Of a stretch of 64,000 nucleotides of DNA, positions 59,059-64,000 are shown in pieces. Within the stretch, counting starts at the first letter, position 1, and every line of letters begins with the position of its first letter. The position numbers were made by a program, and so were the translations under genes. Source of the DNA: Caldilineaceae bacterium (GTDB lineage: Bacteria; Chloroflexota; Anaerolineae; Caldilineales; Caldilineaceae); NCBI GenBank assembly GCA_020634755.1, contig JACKBC010000013.1, forward strand, positions 62,001-126,000. Direction: 5' to 3'. The notes beneath the pieces were generated by a model. The model was given only the letters and a program-made list of their open reading frames with translations, made no database searches and was not told the DNA's origin.

Positions 59059-61140
59059 ATGAGAATTTCACTGATCACCAGCACCATTTTGTGTGCGCTT
59101 TTGATGCTCGTTGCGGCTCCATTGGCCAAGGCCGCGCCGGCTTCTCAAGCCACGCCCGACCCGGCTAATGACTGGCAGCGCGTGCAGCAGGCCGGTAAGC
59201 TAGTCATCGGCACCTCTGCCGACTATCCCCCATTTGAATTTTACAACAGCAACTATGCGCTTGATGGCTTTGATGTTGCTTTGGCAAAGGCCCTGGGCGA
59301 GCAGCTGGGCGTCGAGGTCGAGTTCAACGATTATGCGTTCGATGGCCTGCTGGATCAGGTGCGGTTGGGCAATGTGGACGCAGCCATTGGCGCCATTTCC
59401 GTGACGGCGGAGCGGCGCGCAGTTGTCGATTTTACCAATCTTTACTACATTGGCAGCAGCGCCGTTGTGGCCCGTCCTACCTTTACGCAAACGGTTACTT
59501 CCGCCGCCGATATGACGGGACTGATTGTGGGCGTTCAGCTGGGCACTACCTATCAGGCCTGGGCCCAACAGAACTTGGTTGATACTGGCTATATTCCCCA
59601 GGATAACCTGGTCCCGTATCGCTCTGTGCGCGATATGTTTACCGATCTGCGCACTGGTAAATTGGACGTGAGCCTCATGGGTAAGCTCACCGCCGACCTG
59701 GCCGTGAGTGGCCGTGGGCTAAAGCTCGTGGGCGAGGGGCTCAGTCCGCAGCAGCTCGCCATTGCCGTGCCCAAGGGCAGCAGCCTGGTTGAACATCTGA
59801 ACGAGGCGCTGCTGGCGTTGGAGGCAGACGGGCGCTTTGCCGAGCTTTCCAAACTCTATTTGTCCGAAACGCCGCTGCCCAATGTCACAACCGGGGGGGC
59901 CGTTGTCTCGGAACTGCCCACCGCCGTCGCGACGCCGCCGCAACCAGCAGCCACGCCGCAGCCGACGGCAACACCCGCTTGCATCGACAGCGTCAAGTGG
60001 ATCGCCGATCTCAACTTGGATGACAAAAACATGACCTCGCCGCCCATTTTGATTCCCGGCCAGGACTTTTCCAAAGGTTGGCGCTTGCAAAATGACGGCA
60101 CATGTCCCTGGTCCGCCGATTTTGCGCTAACCTATGCCAGTGGGAATCGCATTGAGTCCGCCATGGGCGGCAGCAGCGTTAAAATTGGCAAAGCGGTGCA
60201 GCCGGGCGAGCAGATCGACATCAACGTAAACCTGCGCGCGCCACAGACGTATGGAGTTTTTCAGGGCTTTTGGCGCATGCACGATACGCTGGGCCAAGCC
60301 TTTGGCGAAGTGCTCTGGGTCGGTATTCAGGTGCCCGATCCCAATCCGCCCGTGGCCACGCCAGCGCCGCAGCCGCCTGCTTCTCAGCTCAACCCCAATT
60401 TGCGCGCCGACTCCGCGTATATTGCCTCCAACCAGTGTACAACGTTGCGCTGGGATATTGACAACATCCGCGCCGTCTATCTAATCGATGGTGGTAACCA
60501 GCAGGGCGTTGGCGGTCACGATGCCCGCAATGTCTGCCCCAGCGGCACCACCACATATACGCTGCGCGTCGTCAACAATGAGAACACAACGTTCGATTTC
60601 CCGATTACGATCAATGTGTCTGGCAATGCGGATTACAGCCTCAACTTCTGGACCGATCGCGACCGCATTGACCGTGGTCAATGTACAACGCTGCGCTGGG
60701 ATGTGCGCAATGTGCGGGCTGTCTTTCTGGATAATGAAGGAGTGGCCGGCGTCAGTCAGCGCGAAGTTTGTCCCGGCGATACGCACACATACAGGCTCAA
60801 TATTACCAAGAATGATGGCGGCCAGGACAGTCGTGAAGTCACCATTCGCGTCAATAACAGTCAACCCCAAGCCAAGAAACCGCGCATCAAGCACTTTGAC
60901 GTTGACCGCAACCAGTCCTTCATTGGCGAATGCATCACGCTGCGGTGGAACACAGAGGACACAGAAGGTGTGGGCATTGAGCGCAACGGCTCCACGTTGC
61001 TGCAAGCTGGGCCCAGCAACGGCAGCCAAGAAGATTGCTATGGCCCCGTCGGTATTAACGAGTATACGCTAATTGCCTATAACCGCGACGGCACCGTCCG
61101 AAATTCGCTGTCAGTCACCGTGCAGGATGCCGGCGACTAA
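59059..61140 (+). CDS. Secreted family-3 solute-binding domain, NBR1-type Ig domain, three Ig-like repeats (module 2, gene c)
   Basis: 693 residues, AAAAGGA upstream. A cleavable signal peptide (LAKAAP) rather than a lipobox, unlike its module 1 paralogue. SBP_bac_3 (about 40-270): GKLVIGTSADYPPFEFYNSNYALDGFDVALAKAL, VDAAIGAISVTAERRAVVDFTNLYY, VGVQLGTTYQAWAQQNL. A Pro-rich linker precedes an NBR1-like Ig domain (about 310-430, GQDFSKGWRLQNDGTCPWSADF ... GVFQGFWRMHDTLGQAFGEVLWVGI). Three Ig-like repeats follow with (N/R/G)(Q/E)C.TLRWD and (V/D)C. Two fewer repeats than the 48913 protein. Role inferred as for that protein. Confidence 0.82.
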   Translation: MRISLITSTILCALLMLVAAPLAKAAPASQATPDPANDWQRVQQAGKLVIGTSADYPPFEFYNSNYALDGFDVALAKALGEQLGVEVEFNDYAFDGLLDQVRLGNVDAAIGAISVTAERRAVVDFTNLYYIGSSAVVARPTFTQTVTSAADMTGLIVGVQLGTTYQAWAQQNLVDTGYIPQDNLVPYRSVRDMFTDLRTGKLDVSLMGKLTADLAVSGRGLKLVGEGLSPQQLAIAVPKGSSLVEHLNEALLALEADGRFAELSKLYLSETPLPNVTTGGAVVSELPTAVATPPQPAATPQPTATPACIDSVKWIADLNLDDKNMTSPPILIPGQDFSKGWRLQNDGTCPWSADFALTYASGNRIESAMGGSSVKIGKAVQPGEQIDINVNLRAPQTYGVFQGFWRMHDTLGQAFGEVLWVGIQVPDPNPPVATPAPQPPASQLNPNLRADSAYIASNQCTTLRWDIDNIRAVYLIDGGNQQGVGGHDARNVCPSGTTTYTLRVVNNENTTFDFPITINVSGNADYSLNFWTDRDRIDRGQCTTLRWDVRNVRAVFLDNEGVAGVSQREVCPGDTHTYRLNITKNDGGQDSREVTIRVNNSQPQAKKPRIKHFDVDRNQSFIGECITLRWNTEDTEGVGIERNGSTLLQAGPSNGSQEDCYGPVGINEYTLIAYNRDGTVRNSLSVTVQDAGD

Positions 61141-61151
61141 GCTATACCCAA

Positions 61152-61184
61152 GCCTGGCAGGTGAACCAGGTTCACCTGCCAGGC
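61152..61184 (+). terminator. 15-bp perfect hairpin after the second SBP-NBR1-Ig gene
   Basis: GCCTGGCAGGTGAAC, loop CAG, GTTCACCTGCCAGGC. There is no T-run; it occupies the same position relative to its gene as the hairpin at 51732. Confidence 0.55.
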
Positions 61185-61266
61185 GGCTGTTATATCGCTA
61201 CCCTGTTGCAGTGAACTGAATATGTGAACGTTCTCTGTTCCCCGAGGAAGGTCGACCAGGACGTTT

Positions 61267-62112
61267 ATGAACAAACGCACAATCATCTATCTTATACTCG
61301 TCTTTGGGCTGAGCATTCCCCTCTACATTTTGATCAGTAGAAGCGGCGGGCTGGAAGGCCCCGGCGCGCAATATGTGCTCCTGCTAATGTGGTGCCCAGG
61401 TATTGCCGCGCTGATCACCACGCTGATCTTTCAGCGTAATCTGCGCGGCTTAGGCTGGGGACTAGGCCGTCCGCGCTATCTCGTCATTGGCTATCTATTG
61501 CCGATTCTCTACGCTGGCATTGTGTATGGCGCAATTTGGCTGTCTGGGCTTGGCGGTGTTGATTTCAGTCGTCTGGGCGCCCAACCCGCGCCAATGCTTG
61601 TATTCGTATTGACTGTGAACGTTCTGCTCTCCATTTTGTTGGCCTTGGGGGAAGAGATCGGCTGGCGCGGGCTGCTGGCGCCCCAATTGTATACGCAACA
61701 TACGTTCGTCGGCACGGCGCTAATCAGCGGCCTTATCTGGGGCGTTTGGCACATTCCCCTGATCATCACTGGCGACTATTCGAGCGGTGCGCCCACTTGG
61801 TATGCAATCACCTGTTTTATGATCCACATTACCGGTTTGGCTTTCGCCTTTGCCTGGCTGCGTTTGGCGTCCGGCAGCCTGTGGCCGGCGGCGCTGATGC
61901 ACGCTACGCACAACGCGTTTATTCAAAGCGTGCTGGATAAGATTACGGTCGACAGCGGCAGCACAGCTTATTTCTCTACTGAATTTGGCTTGGGTTTGGC
62001 CATGATGGGCGTCATTGTTGCCATATGCTTTTGGCGGATTGGTTTACCCATATCCTCTCGGGCAACAGATGCAAAATCTTTTACGACTCACGCGGCGCCG
62101 GCAAAGGGCTAA
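61267..62112 (+). CDS. CPBP-family intramembrane metalloprotease (CAAX-protease/Abi type)
   Basis: 281 residues with about eight membrane segments. The active-site motifs are LALGEEIGWRGLLAPQLY (EE-x-x-(W)R), GVWHIPLII (H) and LMHATHNAF (H-x3-N). The family includes prenyl-protein proteases, bacteriocin-immunity and membrane-regulatory proteins; which applies here is unknown. The last about 9 residues (THAAPAKG) and the stop codon are encoded by a short TTACGCA-type element, so the native C-terminus was probably altered by the insertion. Confidence 0.85.
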   Translation: MNKRTIIYLILVFGLSIPLYILISRSGGLEGPGAQYVLLLMWCPGIAALITTLIFQRNLRGLGWGLGRPRYLVIGYLLPILYAGIVYGAIWLSGLGGVDFSRLGAQPAPMLVFVLTVNVLLSILLALGEEIGWRGLLAPQLYTQHTFVGTALISGLIWGVWHIPLIITGDYSSGAPTWYAITCFMIHITGLAFAFAWLRLASGSLWPAALMHATHNAFIQSVLDKITVDSGSTAYFSTEFGLGLAMMGVIVAICFWRIGLPISSRATDAKSFTTHAAPAKG

Positions 62113-62137
62113 TGTTCGTACACGGTTGGCGTAAGTC
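62085..62137. repeat. Short TTACGCA-type element overlapping the 3' end of the CPBP protease gene
   Basis: GACTCACGCGGCGCC at the left and GGCGTAAGTC at the right. It supplies the TAA at 62110-62112. Confidence 0.6.
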
Positions 62138-62149
62138 ATTCAGTTCAAT

Positions 62150-62179
62150 GATGGCTCTGTGCTGTGTGCAACCGCCATC
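62150..62179 (+). repeat. 37-bp-family hairpin in the leader of the META-domain lipoprotein gene
   Basis: GATGGC ... GCCATC stem with CTCTGTGCTGTGTGCAACC between, 34 bp before the ATG at 62214, preceded by TTCAAT as in the array units. Confidence 0.6.
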
Positions 62180-62213
62180 TTGCATGTCCTATCCTATTTG
62201 CAAAGGAAAATCT

Positions 62214-63620
62214 ATGTTTACTAAAAAATTCAGCACGGCTTTGGCGCTTCTCTTTGGCGCGTTGCTTAGTCTGGCGGCCTGCGTGCCGGCTGAGACGCCC
62301 AATCAGCCGCCGACTGCGGAACCAGTGGCTGAAGCCACCGCTACAGAAGCAGTCACATCAACGGAAGCAGTTACATCGACAGAAGCAGTTACATCAACAG
62401 AAGTAGCTACAACGACAGAAACAGTCACAGAGAGCACAGACGCCATGCTTTCTGTGGAAGCATTAAAAAACGCCACCTATAGCGGCATCTATGAAGAGCC
62501 GGTTACGCTTACCGATGGCGTGTATGAAGGGGGCGAAGCCGGCGACCTCCGCCTCCACTATAAAGATAATGACACCATCTTTGGCGATCTGGATGGCGAC
62601 GGCGTTGATGATGCCGTTGTCTTTCTACAGGACAGCGGTGGTGGTACCGCCGCCTTTATCTATGTGGCGGCCCAGTTGAACCAAGGGGGCGAGCCGGTTG
62701 ATGCTGGCGCCGTTATGGTGGACGACCGGGTGCAGTTTAAAGCCGCGGCCGTCGAAGATGGCCAGGTCAACGTAGAAGTGACGACGCGCGGCCCCGGTGA
62801 CGCCGATTGCTGCGCCAGCTATCTGACGCACAAAACATATGCGCTGCAAGAGGGCAAACTGGCTGAGACTTCTAGCGGCGATGCCGAGCCCGTGCGCGTC
62901 TCGGCCGCGGATCTGGACGGGACCAGTTGGCGGCTGGTGGAACTTGGTGAGAATGAGCCAGTGGCGGACGATGTGGAAATCACCATTGCCTTTGCCGGAG
63001 ACCAGCTGAGCGGCAAGGGCGGGTGCAATAACTATAACGGCAGCTTTACGCTGGACGATGTGAATCCGTTTGCCATCACCATTGGCCCTCTTGCTTCCAC
63101 GCGCATGCTCTGTCCCGATCCCGCCGGCGGTCTGGAAAGCGCTTACTTCGATGCGTTGGGGCAGGCCAGCCTCTGGGGCTATGACTTTGGCAACTTGGTT
63201 ATCTCCTATGGCAGCGGCGAAGGGCGCAAACTGTTGCGCTTTACGGCCCAGCCGACAGAGGAGACAATGGCCGCCCCTACCGACAGCTTGACCGGCGTTA
63301 CCTGGCAGTGGGTGGGCCTTACTGACCCCATGCAACAAGTAACAATTGATTCACCGGAGAGCTACACGCTGACCTTTCTTGACGATGGTTCAATTCAAAT
63401 TCATGCTGATTGCAACGAGGCTACCGCTTCCTACACGGCCAGTGCTGACGGCGGTATTGAAGTGACGCCTGGCGTTACCACCTTGGCGCTTTGTGGACCG
63501 GAATCGCGCAGCGAGGAGCTGATCCAGAAGCTTGGTTTTGCCGCCCGCTATTTTTTCCAAGATGGGCATCTATTTATTGATATGATGGCTGACGGCGGTA
63601 CGCTAGAATTTCAACCATAA
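62214..63620 (+). CDS. Lipoprotein with GDLDGD domain and two META domains
   Basis: 468 residues from ATG 62214 (AAAGGAAAA upstream; the frame extends to 62025 through repeats). Lipobox SLAAC (Cys23). A Thr/Glu/Ala linker has repeats TEAVTS. The about 150-residue domain ALKNATYSGIYEEPVTLTDGVYEGGE ... IFGDLDGDGVDDAVVFLQDSGGGT ... TRGPGDADCCASY is the N-terminal domain of the 46424 and 56054 proteins. META domain 1 (about 232-345) reads LDGTSWRLVELGENE ... GKGGCNNYNGSF ... STRMLCPDP. META domain 2 (about 365-468) reads LTGVTWQWVGL ... IHADCNEATASY ... TLALCGPESRSEEL. Role inferred: envelope lipoprotein related to heat-shock HslJ-type META proteins; function unknown. Confidence 0.8.
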   Translation: MFTKKFSTALALLFGALLSLAACVPAETPNQPPTAEPVAEATATEAVTSTEAVTSTEAVTSTEVATTTETVTESTDAMLSVEALKNATYSGIYEEPVTLTDGVYEGGEAGDLRLHYKDNDTIFGDLDGDGVDDAVVFLQDSGGGTAAFIYVAAQLNQGGEPVDAGAVMVDDRVQFKAAAVEDGQVNVEVTTRGPGDADCCASYLTHKTYALQEGKLAETSSGDAEPVRVSAADLDGTSWRLVELGENEPVADDVEITIAFAGDQLSGKGGCNNYNGSFTLDDVNPFAITIGPLASTRMLCPDPAGGLESAYFDALGQASLWGYDFGNLVISYGSGEGRKLLRFTAQPTEETMAAPTDSLTGVTWQWVGLTDPMQQVTIDSPESYTLTFLDDGSIQIHADCNEATASYTASADGGIEVTPGVTTLALCGPESRSEELIQKLGFAARYFFQDGHLFIDMMADGGTLEFQP

Positions 63621-63696
63621 GCGGTAGACGCGATACACCTCACCCATTTATGGATTTTTCGGACAGGGCCAGCGCGAACCTAAAAAAAGCAGGGTT

Positions 63697-63759
63697 AAAA
63701 GCCGCGGCTGACACGGAAAAGCGGTTGAGACCGCTTGCTATTTAGCCGCGGCGGCTTTT
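63697..63759 (+). terminator. Branched hairpin terminator after the META lipoprotein gene
   Basis: Outer arms AAAAGCCGCGGCT and AGCCGCGGCGGCTTTT, an inner hairpin AAGCGGTTGAGACCGCTT, then TTTT. The 63621-63938 gap also has two copies of ATTTTTCGGAC (about 63653 and 63812). Confidence 0.7.
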
Positions 63760-63823
63760 CATTGTGAGCTGCCGGATTTATCCGTTGCGATTATGAAGTT
63801 CGCATGGCCCCGATTTTTCGGAC

Positions 63824-63896
63824 CTCAGGGGGTGACAAACGAGCGCCAACGGCGCGGCGGCTGAGCTTGTCGAAGCCAAAGCGGGTCACCCCTGAG
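63824..63896. repeat. Inverted-repeat element with a TGAGCTTGTCGAAG core
   Basis: CTCAGGGGGTGAC and GTCACCCCTGAG face each other around GCTGAGCTTGTCGAAGCC. This core is seen in dispersed palindromic repeats of many bacterial genomes (recollection). Confidence 0.6.
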
Positions 63897-63938
63897 CGCC
63901 GATTGAACCCAATTTAATCTATCAAGGGAGAAAGAATA

Positions 63939-64000
63939 ATGTCATATCGACTTCCATCTATTGTTTCCACGATCTACCTGGTGTTAGTACTTTTGTCGAT
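63939..64000 (+). CDS. Start of an exported or membrane protein, cut by the window end
   Basis: ATG at 63939 with AAGGGAGAAAG about 5 nt upstream. Twenty codons are visible (MSYRLPSIVSTIYLVLVLLS): a basic start followed by a hydrophobic stretch, as in a signal peptide. Probably another member of the exported-protein island. Confidence 0.5.
   Translation, partial: MSYRLPSIVSTIYLVLVLLS

Noticed and set aside
62025..62213. N-terminal extension of the META lipoprotein
   Set aside because: Overlaps the CPBP gene and two repeats; the ATG at 62214 has a ribosome site and starts a lipoprotein signal.
63697..63759. Possible tRNA because of its branched fold
   Set aside because: No anticodon arm, T loop or acceptor pattern; the T-run after the stem fits a terminator.

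Overview
The window looks like a chromosomal segment of a Chloroflexota bacterium, most likely an Anaerolineae/Caldilineae/Ardenticatenia-type filamentous heterotroph. Reasons: many exported proteins with long Thr-Pro linkers, CBM-like, PA14, SH3b and LysM surface modules, an exported protein ending in a YLPLI-type tail, F420-ligase-like and TIGR03960/TIGR03936 genes typical of Gram-positive-like phyla, a moderately high GC content, and very many short intergenic inverted-repeat elements. This assignment is inference; no rRNA or marker gene is present.

Layout. 1-6713 (minus): two giant secreted proteins built from the same carbohydrate-binding-like modules, one carrying an apiosidase-like (DUF4038-type) start and one an N,N-dimethylformamidase-beta-like domain. 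7100-10616 (minus): M29 aminopeptidase, GNAT acetyltransferase and glutaryl-CoA-dehydrogenase-like enzyme. 10706-13012: four small unknown genes, two of them distant paralogous membrane proteins, around a 37-bp tandem array and an AT-rich leader. 13473-15178: SH3b lipoprotein and a tRNA-Lys(CTT) with textbook promoter and terminator. 15426-19050 (plus): sucrase/ferredoxin-like protein, then SDR, thiolase and MaoC genes of acyl-CoA metabolism. 19204-22551 (minus): a CHAT-protease / multi-spanning membrane / pentapeptide-repeat fusion. 22983-26890: MetX-like hydrolase, leaderless zinc ribbon, mannonate-dehydratase-like enzyme, methyltransferase, DUF2442 and a truncated DUF4160. 27098-30986 (minus): TIGR03960 radical SAM, CofE-like ligase and TIGR03936 protein. 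31346-35505 (minus): assimilatory sulfate reduction and siroheme synthesis (cysI, SUMT, cysH, Met8-type). 36434-39615: M28 peptidase, DoxX/DoxD membrane protein, uronate-dehydrogenase-like SDR.

40202-63620 (plus) is an exported-protein island. It holds lipoproteins and secreted proteins with SH3b, PA14, DNRLRE, LysM, META and PPC-like domains and three orphan family-3 solute-binding proteins, two of which are fused to an NBR1-type Ig domain and to a string of two-cysteine Ig-like repeats. A three-gene module (PPC-like protein, LysM protein, SBP-NBR1-Ig protein) occurs twice in the same order (46424-51708 and 56054-61140), and this is the best candidate in the window for an undescribed surface system. 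No ABC permease or ATPase gene accompanies the binding proteins.

Nearly every intergenic gap carries members of at least six families of short non-coding inverted-repeat elements (about 40 to 150 bp): a TTACGCA-ended family, an 88-bp CCGCAACGG family, a 146-bp family, a 37-bp hairpin that is both tandem and dispersed, an AGCCACAGG family, and single MITE-like insertions with clean target duplications. Some have entered genes in frame or supply a stop codon.
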